Part shown: positions 24,137-32,590 of the stretch, piece by piece
Numbering within the stretch: position 1 is the first letter of the stretch
How the letters are laid out: every line of letters starts with the position of its first letter
From: CAVQBC01 sp963848415
GTDB taxonomy: Bacteria > Actinomycetota > Thermoleophilia > Solirubrobacterales > Solirubrobacteraceae
Assembly (NCBI GenBank): GCA_963848415.1
Contig: CAWKDN010000001.1
Coordinates: 3,162,001 to 3,226,000, forward strand
Direction: 5' to 3'
Length of the DNA: 64,000 nt
The notes under the pieces: model-generated
The model's database searches: none
Told to the model about the DNA's origin: nothing
Seen by the model: only the letters and a program-made list of their open reading frames with translations
Program-made: the position numbers and the translations under genes

Positions 24137-25096
24137 ATGGCCATCGAAGCCCGCGAGGTGACCAAGCGCTACGGCGACTACACGGCGCTCGACGCCGTGT
24201 CCGTCACGGTGCCCGACGGCTCGCTGACCGCGCTGCTCGGCCCCTCCGGCGGCGGCAAGACGACGCTGCTGCGGGTGATCGCCGGGCTCGAGGTGCCCGA
24301 CGGCGGCCAGGTGTTCATCGGCGGCGAGAACGCCACGCGCGTGCCGACCCGCCGCCGCGACGTCGGCTTCGTCTTCCAGCACTACGCCGCCTTCAAGCAC
24401 ATGACGGTCGCCGACAACGTCGCCTTCGGCCTGAAGGTCCGCAAGCGCTCGCGCGAGCAGATCCGGGGCCGGGTGGGCGAGCTGCTCGAGCTCGTCGGCC
24501 TCGCGCACCTGGCAAAGCGCTATCCCTCCCAGCTCTCCGGCGGCCAGCGTCAGCGGATGGCGCTGGCGCGGGCGCTGGCGATCGAGCCGCGCGTGCTGCT
24601 GCTCGACGAGCCCTTCGGCGCGCTGGACGCCGGCGTTCGTGCCGACCTGCGTACGTGGCTGCGGCGGCTGCACGACGAGGTGCACGTCACGACCATCTTC
24701 GTCACCCACGACCAGGAGGAGGCGATGGAGATCGCCCACCAGATCGTGGTGGTCAACGAGGGCCGGATCGAGCAGACGGGCAGCGCCGACGACCTCTACG
24801 ACCGTCCGGCCAACGACTTCGTGATGCGCTTCGTCGGGCCGGTCACGCGGCTCGGCGCCCAGCTCGTTCGCCCGCACGACGTCCAGGTGCTGGTCGAGCC
24901 GCGCGAGGCGACGACCGAGGCCGTCATCACCCGGCTGGTGCGGCTCGGCTTCGAGGTGCGAGCCGAGCTGCACCTGGCCGACGGGGAGCCGGTCACCGTG
25001 CAGCTCAGCCGCGCCGAGGCCGCGGAGCTCGAGCTCGCCGAGGGCCAGATCGTGCACGTGCGCGCCGAGCCCGTCACCACCCGGCTGGCGGCTTGA
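24137..25096 (+). CDS. cysA: Sulfate ABC transporter ATP-binding protein CysA
   Basis: A 319-residue ATPase that powers sulfate import. Walker A is GPSGGGKTTLL near residue 36, the Q-loop is VFQHYAAF, the signature motif LSGGQRQRMALARAL is near 135, Walker B RVLLLDEPFGALD near 155, and the H-loop FVTHDQEEAMEIA near 190. A shortened C-terminal regulatory (TOBE-like) domain follows with VRPHDVQVLVEP near 247. It starts 7 bp after cysW. Confidence 0.94.
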   Translation: MAIEAREVTKRYGDYTALDAVSVTVPDGSLTALLGPSGGGKTTLLRVIAGLEVPDGGQVFIGGENATRVPTRRRDVGFVFQHYAAFKHMTVADNVAFGLKVRKRSREQIRGRVGELLELVGLAHLAKRYPSQLSGGQRQRMALARALAIEPRVLLLDEPFGALDAGVRADLRTWLRRLHDEVHVTTIFVTHDQEEAMEIAHQIVVVNEGRIEQTGSADDLYDRPANDFVMRFVGPVTRLGAQLVRPHDVQVLVEPREATTEAVITRLVRLGFEVRAELHLADGEPVTVQLSRAEAAELELAEGQIVHVRAEPVTTRLAA

Positions 25097-25097
25097 C

Positions 25098-25556
25098 GTG
25101 CGCATCTCGGCCAAGACCGACTACGCGCTGCGCGCGGCGATGGAGCTGGCGGCGACGGAGGAGAAGTGGCCCGTCAAGGGCGAGCGGATCGCCGTCGCCC
25201 AGGGCATCCCGCTGCGCTTCCTGGAGAACATCCTCACCGAGCTGCGCCACGCCGGCCTGGTCGAGAGCCGCCGCGGCGCGGAGGGCGGCTACTGGCTGGC
25301 CCGCCCGGCGGCGGAGATCGCGCTCGCCGACGTGATCCGGGCGATCGACGGCCCGCTGGCGGGGGTCAGCGGCCGGCGCCCGGAGACGCTCGACTACGAC
25401 GGCTCCTCCGAGGCGCTGCGCGACGTCTGGGTCGCCGTGCGCGCCTCTTTGCGTGACGTGCTCGAGCGCACGACGATCGCCGACGTGGTGGCCGGCCGGC
25501 TGCCCGAGCACGTATGCGAGCTGACGCGCAACCCCGACGCCTGGGTGCGCCGCTGA
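25098..25556 (+). CDS. Rrf2 family transcriptional regulator (CymR-like, no cluster cysteines)
   Basis: A 152-residue winged-helix regulator starting with GTG, one base after the cysA stop. The N-terminus RISAKTDYALRAAMELAA and PLRFLENILTELRHAGLVES are Rrf2 hallmarks. The three Cys that bind iron-sulfur clusters in IscR or NsrR are absent; only one Cys is present, near the C-terminus. It therefore more resembles CymR, which senses cysteine supply via cysteine synthase. As the last gene of the sulfate operon it probably controls that operon, perhaps at the CCGATCAATCGG dyad. Confidence 0.88.
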   Translation: MRISAKTDYALRAAMELAATEEKWPVKGERIAVAQGIPLRFLENILTELRHAGLVESRRGAEGGYWLARPAAEIALADVIRAIDGPLAGVSGRRPETLDYDGSSEALRDVWVAVRASLRDVLERTTIADVVAGRLPEHVCELTRNPDAWVRR

Positions 25557-25590
25557 AGCGCGCTACCGTCGACGGGGTAGGACACGCCCC

Positions 25591-25944
25591 ATGCCGACCG
25601 AACCCGCTCCCGCCACCCTCTCAGCGCTCGTCCGCCGGGCGGCGTACATCGTCGACCCCGACGACGAGGACGCCGCCGTCGGCGCCTTCGAGGAACGCCA
25701 CGAGGACGACGACGAGCCCGTGCGCGGGATCCTGGAAGAGCTCGAGGAGCGGATCGCGTGGGGCGTCGACGAGGAGCCGTCGGTGGTCATGGCCCAGGCG
25801 CTCGTGCTCTACCTCGCCCACCGGCGCGACGAGGTCGACGGCCGACCCGAGGAGTTGATGCGCCTCGCCGCGCGGGCCGAGTTCGACGGCCGTCCGCCCC
25901 AGGCTGTGGAGATCTGGCTGTCCGAGCAGGAGATCGAGTTCTGA
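25591..25944 (+). CDS. Small acidic protein of unknown function
   Basis: A 117-residue, strongly acidic protein (EERHEDDDEPVRGILEELEE near 30-50) with no membrane segment, signal or motif I recognise. It looks entirely helical. The stop overlaps the probable CTG start of the zinc-finger gene by 4 nt, so the two are likely translated together. Coding is supported by codon-position bias and by its fit between neighbours. The function is unknown. Confidence 0.65.
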   Translation: MPTEPAPATLSALVRRAAYIVDPDDEDAAVGAFEERHEDDDEPVRGILEELEERIAWGVDEEPSVVMAQALVLYLAHRRDEVDGRPEELMRLAARAEFDGRPPQAVEIWLSEQEIEF

Positions 25945-26285
25945 GCGAGCTCGACCTGGCCGAGGTGGAGCGCGAGCTCCGCGCCCGTCAGCGGGCGCTG
26001 GAGGACCGGCTCGCCGGGCTGGCGCGCCCGCCCGAGCGCGGTGCGGACATCAGCTTCGGCAAGCGCATCGGGGAAGGCACGACCGAGGCGATCAGCCGCC
26101 TCACCGACGTGGGGGTCGGGCGCAGCCTGGAGGTCTCAGAGGCGCGGATCGCCCGCGCGCTGGAGAAGCTCGCGGAGGGCAGCTACGGCGTCTGCGACGG
26201 TTGCGGCGAGCCGATCGCGCCGGCGCGGCTGCGGGCCGCGCCGGAGAGCGTCCTGTGCATCACCTGCGCCGCGCGGGCGCGCTGA
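25941..26285 (+). CDS. TraR/DksA family zinc-finger protein
   Basis: A 114-residue protein with an N-terminal coiled-coil region (LAEVERELRARQRALEDRL) and a C-terminal four-Cys zinc finger (CDGCGEPI, then CITCAARAR). These are the DksA/TraR features that place a coiled coil in the RNA polymerase secondary channel. The LEKLAEGSYGVCDGCG stretch is family-typical. No ATG, GTG or TTG fits near the N-terminus. A CTG at 25941 overlaps the upstream TGA and has AGGAGA 7 nt before it, so I take it as the start. A GTG at 25965 is the alternative, but without a ribosome site. Confidence 0.78.
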   Translation: MSELDLAEVERELRARQRALEDRLAGLARPPERGADISFGKRIGEGTTEAISRLTDVGVGRSLEVSEARIARALEKLAEGSYGVCDGCGEPIAPARLRAAPESVLCITCAARAR

Positions 26286-26290
26286 AACGC

Positions 26291-26318
26291 ACGACGGCCC
26301 GCCGAGGCGGGCCGTCGT
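26291..26318. terminator. Strong bidirectional hairpin terminator
   Basis: A perfect 13-bp inverted repeat (ACGACGGCCCGCC / GGCGGGCCGTCGT) with a 2-base GA centre, placed between the convergent DksA-like and cold-shock genes. No long T-run follows on either side. Confidence 0.8.
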
Positions 26319-26339
26319 GGCGAAGCGTGATCGGGTCAG

Positions 26340-26546
26340 CTAGCCGAGGGTGCGGACGTTCGCCGCGTTCGGGCCCTTGGGGCCCTGCTGCTCCTCGTAC
26401 TCCACCTTCGCGCCCTCGGCGAGGGACCTGAAGCCCGAGCCGTCGATCGCGGAGTGGTGGACGAACAGGTCCTTGCCCTGGTCGTCGGGCGTGATGAAGC
26501 CATAGCCCTTGTCGTCGCTGAACCACTTGACGGTTCCGGTCGCCAT
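26340..26546 (-). CDS. Cold-shock protein (CspA family)
   Basis: A 68-residue single OB-fold protein that binds single-stranded nucleic acid. RNP1 (KGYGFI) lies at residues 13-18 and RNP2 (LFVHHSAI) at about 27-34. The C-terminal QQGPKGPNAANV is typical of CspA. It acts as an RNA chaperone or antiterminator. A strong GGAGG precedes the ATG at 26546. It is probably transcribed alone, ending at the 26291-26318 hairpin. Confidence 0.95.
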   Translation of the reverse strand: MATGTVKWFSDDKGYGFITPDDQGKDLFVHHSAIDGSGFRSLAEGAKVEYEEQQGPKGPNAANVRTLG

Positions 26547-26628
26547 CGGTGTACCTCCGGTTGTTCGGTGCTGCGAGACGCGGAGGATGCTGGGCAACAA
26601 CTGCGAACCGCGCGCACTACGATTGTCG

Positions 26629-26644
26629 CCGGGCGGTCGCCCGG
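26629..26644 (-). terminator. Hairpin downstream of the glycosyltransferase gene
   Basis: CCGGGCG-GT-CGCCCGG on the plus strand, a 7-bp perfect stem located 45 bp beyond the glycosyltransferase stop (26689-26691) on the minus strand. No T-run. It would separate that operon from the cold-shock gene. Confidence 0.4.
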
Positions 26645-26688
26645 TCTGAGACATGGTACGAGGTCGGGCGCTTCGGTGCCGGCGCGGG

Positions 26689-27889
26689 TCACACGAGCGT
26701 CGCATCGCGGCCCGACGCCCAGCGCTCGAGGGCCGCCGCGGCCGCCGCGCGCCCGTCGTGCGCCGCGGCCCAGGCGGCGACGGCGCCCGCCCGCTGCCGC
26801 GCCCCGCGGTCGGCCAGCGCCCGGGCGACGGCGAGCCGCAGCGACCGCGGGCCGAGCAGCCGGCGGGGGAGGCGCACCCCCAGCCCCGCCCAGTCCACCC
26901 GGGCCGCGTTCTCGGCCATGTCGCCGCCCGCCGGGCAGACCACGACCGGGCAGCCGCACTCGAGCGCGCGGACGAGCGTCCCGTGCCCGCCGTGGCAGCA
27001 CGACGAGGTCGCAGCCGGGCATCGTCGCGCCGTAGGAGAGCCAGGGGACGAGCACGGCGTTGGCGGGCACCTCCACCGGCGGCGAGGGCTCGCGCCCGTT
27101 GAAGGTGGCGATCACCCGCACCGGCGCGCCCGCGAGCCCTGCCAGCGCGGCCCGCAGCAGCGCGTGGCCGGGGTCCTGCGAGGTCGAGGGCGCGACGAGC
27201 ACGACCGGGCTGTCGCCGGGGAGCGGCGCGACCCGCTCCCCGGGCGGCTCCCACGGCAACGGCCCCGTGACCTGAACCCACTCCGGCCAGGCGCGCGGGT
27301 ACTCGAGCTGGGGGAGCGTCGCGACCAGCGTGAGCTCGCGCGACATGCCCGTGTGCACCCACGGCAGCGGCCACAGCCCGAGCCGCGCGCGGGCGGCGTT
27401 GTACTCCGAGCGCCCCAGCTCGAGCCCGCGCGCCACCAGCCGGTCGCCCTGGTGCCACAGCGCGCGCCCGGCGGCGCTGCGGGGCAGGCGCGCGCCGACC
27501 GAGTAGGCGGGGAAGCCGGGCTCGCCGTGCGGGTAGACGTGCGGCACGAGCGTCGCCACCGGCACGCCGGCGAGCTCGGCGGCCAGCGCCGGCGCCGGCG
27601 TGAGGATGTCGGCCAGCGCGACGTCCGGCGCGAAGTCCTCCACGACTCCGACCGTCTCGCGCGCGGCGCGCACGGCCGCGGCGTAGGGCTTCAGCGGCCG
27701 CTCGCGGGTCGGGAAGACCTGGTACTCGGGCGCCGCGGCGAACGTCATCCCGGCCGCCTCCGCCGGCTCGCGCCAGCGCCGCCAGGTCTGCAGGCAGACG
27801 TCGTGCCCGCGGGCGAGGAGGCCCTCGCCGAGCGCGAGCATGGGGAAGGCGTGCCCCGGGTCGCCGAAGGCGCCGAGGAGGACCCGCAC
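26689..27889 (-). pseudogene. MGT-type glycosyltransferase gene with a single-base frameshift
   Basis: Encodes a GT-B UDP-glycosyltransferase of the macrolide/MGT type in two frames. The first frame (27889 to about 26999, GTG start) begins VRVLLGAFGDPGHAFPMLA and reaches CDLVV. The second frame (about 26997 to 26689) continues CHGGHGTLVRALECGCPVVV, the conserved donor-binding motif, to the end. Removing one base at 26998 joins them perfectly. Rejoined, the protein is about 400 residues, of normal length. Its start overlaps the stop of the LLM oxidoreductase gene by 1 nt. Either this is an indel error or a recent loss of function. Confidence 0.8.
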
Positions 27890-28930
27890 TAGGCCGCGAG
27901 CTCGGCGACCACCCGCAGCTGCTCGAGGCGCTCGTCGAAGCTCCAGGCCATGGGGGAGACCATCAGCGTGCCGACCCCGGCGTCGCGGTAGACCGCGAGG
28001 CGCTCGCGCACGACGTCCGGCGGCCCGCACAGCGAGACGCGGTCGATCAGCTCCGCCGGCAGCGCCGCCGCCGCCTCGTCGCGGCGGCCCTCGAGGTAGA
28101 GGTCCTGCACCGTGCGCGCGGCGTCCTCGTAGCCGTAGCGCTGGATCAGGGCGTTGTAGAAGTTCTGCTTGCGCGAGCCCATGCCGCCGACGTAGAGGGC
28201 GACGAACGGCCGCATCGTGTCGCGCGCCGCGTCGAGGTCGTCGGAGACCATCACGTTGACCGACGGGGCGATGTCGAAGCCGCTCGATCGACTTGCCGTC
28301 GCCCGCCGCCGCGAAGCCCTCCTCCAGCAGCGGGCGGAACTCCGCGACGTGCTCGGGCGAGAACAGCGTCGGGATCCAGCCGTCGGCGATCTCCGCGGCG
28401 AGCGTGGTGTTCTTCGGCCCGATCGCCGCCAGGTAGACGGGGATGCGCTCCTGCACGGGGGCGATCGTGAGCTTGAGCGCCTTGCCCGGGCCGTCGGGCA
28501 GCGGCAGCTCGAGCGTCTCGCCATGGAACTCGAGCCGCTCGCGGGCCAGCGCCTTGCGGACCACGGCGATGTACTCGCGCGTGCGCTGCAGCTGGCGGCC
28601 GAAGCGCTGGCCGTGCCAGCCCTCGGCGACCTGCGGCCCGCTCGAGCCGATCCCGAGCATCATCCGCCCGCCGGAGAGCTGGTCGAGCGTCGCCGCGGTC
28701 ATCGCGGTCATGGCCGGCGAGCGCCCGGGCATCTGGAAGATCGCCGAGCCCAGCCGGATGCGGTCGGTGGCCTGCGCGAGCCAGCCGAGGATGGTCGCGG
28801 CGTCCGAGCCGTAGGCCTCGGCCGTCCAGACGGAGTCGTAGCCGAGCCGCTCGGCCTCCTGGACGAGCGCCAGCTGCTCGTCCGCGGTCAAGCCGAGTCC
28901 CCAGTAGCCGAGGTGCACGCCGAGCTTCAT
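27889..28930 (-). pseudogene. LLM class (F420-dependent type) oxidoreductase gene with a single-base frameshift
   Basis: A luciferase-like monooxygenase family flavin/F420 oxidoreductase in two frames. The N-terminal part (MKLGVHLGYWGLGLTADEQL, SGGRMMLGIGSSGPQVAEGW) runs to KSIE near 28283. The C-terminal part resumes GFDIAPSVNVMVSDDLDA and ends with DAGVGTLMVSPMAWSFDERL. Dropping one base at 28282 restores a protein of about 346 residues. The family carries out hydride transfer with F420, typical of actinobacteria. The ATG at 28930 is preferred over one at 28939. It is co-transcribed with the glycosyltransferase, which has the same kind of lesion. Confidence 0.82.
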
Positions 28931-28943
28931 GGCGCCCATCCTG

Positions 28944-29327
28944 TCATCCCCTGGTGCCGCTCGACCCCAGGTCGTCCACCAGGCGCAGCAGGTGCAGCGG
29001 GGAGAACGGCTTGGTCAGGTAGAGGTCGGCGCCGGCCGCGCGCGCCCGCTCGGCGGCGGCCTCGCCGGTCATCCCGGTCAGCATCACGATGCGGGCGTCG
29101 GCGGTCGCCGGGTCCGAGCGCAGGCGACGACAGGTCTCGGCGCCGTTGAGGCGCGGCATGTCGTAGTCGAGGAACACCAGCTCCGGCCGGATCGCGGCCG
29201 CCGCGGCGAGCGCCTCCTCGCCGTCGCCGGCCTCGGCGAGCTCGAAGCCGCCGACGTCGCGCAGCGTCGCGGCGACCAGCGCCCGGATCGTCGCGTCGTC
29301 GTCGACGATCAGGATCGTGCGGCTCAT
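28944..29327 (-). CDS. Response regulator, single receiver domain
   Basis: A 127-residue stand-alone receiver domain. ILIVDDDATIR supplies the acidic pocket, LDYDMPRLNG the phospho-acceptor Asp near residue 54, MLTGMT the conserved Thr and LTKPFSP the conserved Lys. There is no output domain. Its ATG overlaps the stop of the upstream HD-GYP gene by 4 nt, so the two probably act together, perhaps with the regulator tuning c-di-GMP turnover. No histidine kinase is nearby. Confidence 0.92.
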   Translation of the reverse strand: MSRTILIVDDDATIRALVAATLRDVGGFELAEAGDGEEALAAAAAIRPELVFLDYDMPRLNGAETCRRLRSDPATADARIVMLTGMTGEAAAERARAAGADLYLTKPFSPLHLLRLVDDLGSSGTRG

Positions 29328-30061
29328 CGCAGCCGCTCGAGCGTGCGGGCGAAGACGGCGCCGTCGATCCGGGCGTAGGCCGCCACGACGGCGGGGTCGA
29401 ACTGCGTCCCGGCCATGGCCAGGATCTCCTCGCGGGCGGCGGGGAAGCCGATCGCCCCGCGGTAGGGCCGCTCGGTCGTCATCGCGTCCAGCGCGTCGGC
29501 GACCGCGAACACGCGGGCGGCCAGCGGGATCTCCTCGCCGGCGAGACCGTCCGGGTAGCCGGTGCCGTCCCAGCGCTCGTGGTGGTTGCGGACCACGAGG
29601 CGGGCGTCGCCGAGGAAGTCGATGTGGCGCAGGATCTCGGTGCCCACGAGCGGATGGCGGCGCATCAGCTCCCACTCGTCGTCCGACAGCGGGCCGGGCT
29701 TGAACAGGATCCCGTCCGGGACGGCGACCTTGCCCACGTCGTGCAGCAGGAAGCCGAACTCCATCTCGGGCGTCGCCGCGAGGTCGGCGCCCAGCGCGCG
29801 GGCGATCTCCAGGCCGTAGGCGGCGACGCGCTCCGCGTGGCGGGAGGTGTAGGCGTCGCGTGCCTCGACGGCGTCGGCGAGCGCCTGCACGGTGGCGCGG
29901 TAGGAGCGGCGCAGCTCGCGCGCGCGGCTGCGCTCGGCCTGGAAGACCTCGCGCAGGTCGGTGGCGTAGCGCTCGAGCTGGCGCTGGCGCTCTGACGCCT
30001 GCTGCTCGGTGTGCTCCAGGCGGCTGCGCAGGCCCTCGACCGTCTCGTCCTCCGGCGACAC
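29324..30061 (-). CDS. HD-GYP domain phosphodiesterase (probable c-di-GMP hydrolase)
   Basis: A 245-residue protein. A coiled-coil region (about 5-65, TEQQASERQRQLERYATDLR) is followed by an HD-GYP domain with LLHDVGKVAVPDG near 106 and NHHERWDGTGYPDGL near 155. Both the HD metal ligands and the GYP motif are intact, so it should hydrolyse c-di-GMP. There is no receiver or membrane domain; the receiver is encoded separately downstream with a 4-nt overlap. The start is GTG at 30061 without a clear ribosome site. Confidence 0.92.
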   Translation of the reverse strand: MSPEDETVEGLRSRLEHTEQQASERQRQLERYATDLREVFQAERSRARELRRSYRATVQALADAVEARDAYTSRHAERVAAYGLEIARALGADLAATPEMEFGFLLHDVGKVAVPDGILFKPGPLSDDEWELMRRHPLVGTEILRHIDFLGDARLVVRNHHERWDGTGYPDGLAGEEIPLAARVFAVADALDAMTTERPYRGAIGFPAAREEILAMAGTQFDPAVVAAYARIDGAVFARTLERLR

Positions 30062-30071
30062 GGGCGTGACG

Positions 30072-30794
30072 CTACAAGGCTTCGTCGGGGCGCTGGAAGA
30101 CGATCTCGGGCACCAGGCAGTAGCGCGAGGTGCGCAGGACGAAGCGCACCCCTTCGGCGACGTCGGCCGGCTGGATCATCTCCTGCGGGCTCACGTGCTC
30201 CTTGACGAAGTCCGTCATGGCGGTGTCGACGAAGCCCGGGCACAGTGCCACGGACTTGATCCCCTCGCCGGAGAGCTCCTTGTTCATCGCCTGCGTGAAG
30301 CCGATCACGCCGGCCTTCGTCGCCGAGTAGGTCGACAGCCACGCCTGCCCGGTCTTGCCGGCGATCGAGGCGGTGTTGACCACCAGCGCCGTGCCGCGCT
30401 CGGCGGCGGCGGCGCGCAGGAGATCGACGCACTCGCGGTAGTAGAGGATGATCGAGCGCAGGTTGACGTCGAGCTGGAGGTCGACGCGCTTGGTGATCGC
30501 CTCGCCGATCGGCGTTCCGATGCCCACGCCGGCGTTGTTGACCAGCACGTCGAGGCGGCCGTGGCGCTCGCGGTGGCGGGCCACGACGGCCTGGATGGTG
30601 GCCTCGTCGGCCATGTTGCCCGCCACCTCCTCGACGGCGGGGGCCGTCTCGCGCAGTGAGGCGGCCGCGGCGGCGAGCTTGTCGGCGCTGCGCGAGGCGA
30701 CGGTGAGCGCGAAGCCCTCCTCGGCGAGCATGCGGGCGATCGCCAGCCCGATCCCGCTGGAGGCTCCGGTGACGATGGCGGCGCGGTCGGCCAT
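30072..30794 (-). CDS. Short-chain dehydrogenase/reductase
   Basis: A 240-residue classical SDR. The cofactor motif is TGASSGIG near residue 9, then NNAG near 86, and the catalytic triad appears as S in VNTASIAGK, then YSATK (Tyr-x-x-x-Lys) near 155. It reduces or oxidises an alcohol/carbonyl with NAD(P)H; the substrate is unknown. The ATG at 30794 gives MADRAAIVTG, and a TTG at 30806 directly abutting the upstream stop is an alternative. It lies downstream of the membrane-protein gene in the same direction. Confidence 0.9.
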   Translation of the reverse strand: MADRAAIVTGASSGIGLAIARMLAEEGFALTVASRSADKLAAAAASLRETAPAVEEVAGNMADEATIQAVVARHRERHGRLDVLVNNAGVGIGTPIGEAITKRVDLQLDVNLRSIILYYRECVDLLRAAAAERGTALVVNTASIAGKTGQAWLSTYSATKAGVIGFTQAMNKELSGEGIKSVALCPGFVDTAMTDFVKEHVSPQEMIQPADVAEGVRFVLRTSRYCLVPEIVFQRPDEAL

Positions 30795-30806
30795 CGCGGT
30801 ATCCAA

Positions 30807-32072
30807 TCAGGAGCCGAGGCCGCCGACGAGCACGAGCCCGGGGGCCAGCGCGAGCGCCACCAGCGCGCCGTCGCGCGCCCGGACCGACACGAGCGCGCGC
30901 CGGGCGGCGGCGTCGCCGGTGCGGAAGGTGGCCGCCTCGGCCGCCACCCAGGCGATCACGGCGTCCGCGATCGGGAGCGGACGGCGCGGGACGGCCGCGA
31001 GCGAGGCCACCAGCCCGCGCCCGGCGGCGAGCAGCCGCGGGCCGGCGTCGAGTGAGTCGAGCACCGCGCCGGCCTCGCGCGCGGCGGGCAGCCGGCGCAG
31101 GCGGTACAGCGTGCGCCGGAAGACCTCGCGCAGGCCCTCCGGGCCGGCGGCGGCGCGCAGCCAGGTCGCGGTCGCGACGAGCAGCGCGGCCCGCGCCGCC
31201 CGGCTGAGCGCCTCCTCGGCGCCGAGCCCGGCGAGCAGCGTGCCGGTGAGCGCCGTGAAGGCGAGCATCGCCGCGAGCGCGAGCCCGAGCGGGACGGCCT
31301 CGCGGCCGGCTCGTGTGACCGCCCAGGCGAAGGCGAGCCAGACCGTGACGCCGGCGAGCAGCGGCCAGGCGGTGCTGGAGAGCAGCAGCGCCGTGGCGAG
31401 CACGGCGGCGAGGGCGAGCGCCCGCGGGTCGAAGCGCCCCGAGCCGGTGCCGGCGGGCGTTGCGGCGGCGGGTGGCGCCGCGGTCGCGGTCGCGGAGGTC
31501 GCTGCGTCCGGCCATTCGGCGAGCGCCCGGCGGTAGACGATGACCTGCAGGACGCTGTAGACGGCCGCCCACACGACGTTCGAGAGCATCCCGAGCGCGA
31601 GCGCGGCGTCGGCCCCGGACGGCAGGAACCCGAGCCAGCCGGTCAGGGTGTCGTAACTGCCCGCGTAGGCGTCCAGCCCGCCCAGCACCACCCAGATCAG
31701 CAGGGCGCTCAGGATCGTGTAGTGCGTCAGGCGGATGGCGAAGGCCGCCGCGACCTGGCGGGCGACGCCGGCGCCGCGGGCGTGCAGGCGGCCGATCAGC
31801 GGGGCGGAGAGCGCCTGGGTCAGCGGGCCGTTGATGCGGGCGGGGCCCATCACCGCGACCGTCTGGAGCATCGCCGCGGCGGCGGCGCCCGTCCCGCGGC
31901 GCAAGCCGCCGGTGGCCGCCGCCCGCGCGAGTGCGATCCCGCCCGCCAGCGAGACCCAGAAGACGCCGGAGGGCACGACGCGGCCGGCGAGGAAGGAGAC
32001 CGTGGCGACGTGCGCGAGCCCGGTCTCGGGTGGCGAGGCTTGGTCGGCTGGGCGCGGGCTCACCGTGTCCAT
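30807..32072 (-). CDS. Polytopic membrane protein of unknown function
   Basis: A 421-residue integral membrane protein with about 8-9 hydrophobic segments (for example LALGMLSNVVWAAVYSVLQV and LALAAVLATALLLSSTAWPL). A Pro/Ala/Thr-rich linker near residue 185 separates two membrane halves. I do not recognise the family. The second half has a weak look of ECF transporter T-components, but no ECF ATPase is nearby. The ATG at 32072 is chosen because the upstream extension (to 32207) is Arg-rich and unlike a membrane protein N-terminus. It is followed directly by the SDR gene. Confidence 0.65.
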   Translation of the reverse strand: MDTVSPRPADQASPPETGLAHVATVSFLAGRVVPSGVFWVSLAGGIALARAAATGGLRRGTGAAAAAMLQTVAVMGPARINGPLTQALSAPLIGRLHARGAGVARQVAAAFAIRLTHYTILSALLIWVVLGGLDAYAGSYDTLTGWLGFLPSGADAALALGMLSNVVWAAVYSVLQVIVYRRALAEWPDAATSATATAAPPAAATPAGTGSGRFDPRALALAAVLATALLLSSTAWPLLAGVTVWLAFAWAVTRAGREAVPLGLALAAMLAFTALTGTLLAGLGAEEALSRAARAALLVATATWLRAAAGPEGLREVFRRTLYRLRRLPAAREAGAVLDSLDAGPRLLAAGRGLVASLAAVPRRPLPIADAVIAWVAAEAATFRTGDAAARRALVSVRARDGALVALALAPGLVLVGGLGS

Positions 32073-32312
32073 TGTGACCGGCCCTTCGTCGGCGTCCCTG
32101 GGGCGACCCCCCAATGAGGGAGGCCCGAAGGGTCGCCGCCGGGCTCGCCGGCGGTCAAAACGTCGAGATCGGCAGTGCTCGTCGGGGTCGGCGAGGACGA
32201 CGTACACCCAGCCCTGTCCCGCGCGCTCGCCGTCGCCTTATGTGAGCGAGGGGTCGACGTCCATGGCTGCAACCCTAGGCACCGGGTCCGCGGGTCATAC
32301 TGCGCGGCCTCA
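32073..32312. other. 240-bp gap before tRNA-Met with no convincing gene
   Basis: Short open frames on both strands here lack starts with ribosome sites or recognisable motifs. TCATACT at 32295-32301 is a candidate -10 for the tRNA, about 11 nt upstream of its 5' end. No -35 match is seen. Confidence 0.4.
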
Positions 32313-32385
32313 GGGCCGGTAGCTCAGTGGTCAGAGCCGCGGACTCATAATCCGTCAGACGCAGGTTCGAGTCCTGCCCGGCCCA
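32313..32385 (+). tRNA. tRNA-Met (CAT anticodon, elongator type)
   Basis: A 73-nt tRNA with acceptor GGGCCGG / CCGGCCC, discriminator A, D-arm AGCTCAGTGGTCAGAGC, anticodon stem GCGGA / TCCGT with loop CTCATAA (anticodon CAT), and T-arm GCAGG-TTCGAGT-CCTGC. The GCGGACTCATAATCCGT arm is typical of elongator tRNA-Met, and the fully paired acceptor end excludes the initiator. A lysidine-modified tRNA-Ile with CAT is less likely. Confidence 0.9.
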
Positions 32386-32443
32386 TCGAGCGCCGTCGTC
32401 GTCGTGGAATGCCGGTTCGCCGGAAGGCGTCGGTCACGGCACG

Positions 32444-32590
32444 ATGACCAGGCACGAGATCTACCTCGCCACCCGCGCGATCAGGTTCGTGGACGAGCAC
32501 GGCGTCGAGGCGAATCTCGACCGCGCGCTCGACGACTACTTCAGCCGCATCCGCGACCTCTACGACCTGCCGGTCGGCTGGCGCTGGTAG
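32444..32590 (+). CDS. Small ORF, 48-residue hypothetical protein
   Basis: ATG at 32444 to TAG at 32590. The protein begins MTRHEIYLATRAIRFVDEHG and ends LYDLPVGWRW. Its composition is balanced, unlike the Arg/Pro/Ala-rich translations of non-coding frames in this genome. It is predicted helical, with an aromatic C-terminus. The last 31 bp overlap the 3' end of the convergent histidine phosphatase gene. No clear Shine-Dalgarno sequence is near the ATG. Function unknown; it could be a small conserved actinobacterial protein or an accidental frame. Confidence 0.45.
   Translation: MTRHEIYLATRAIRFVDEHGVEANLDRALDDYFSRIRDLYDLPVGWRW

Noticed and set aside
32313..32385. tRNA-Ile2 (lysidine, CAT)
   Set aside because: The anticodon arm GCGGACTCATAATCCGT is that of elongator tRNA-Met, and a tilS substrate arm is not evident.
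20817..32385. Genomic island bounded by the two tRNA genes
   Set aside because: The interval holds ordinary genes (sulfate importer, cold shock, two-component parts), no integrase, and no repeat of either tRNA 3' end.
32175..32447. A plus-strand 90-codon frame looking faintly like a cobalamin-binding domain
   Set aside because: It runs through tRNA-Met, has no ribosome site, and the resemblance is limited to a few residues.
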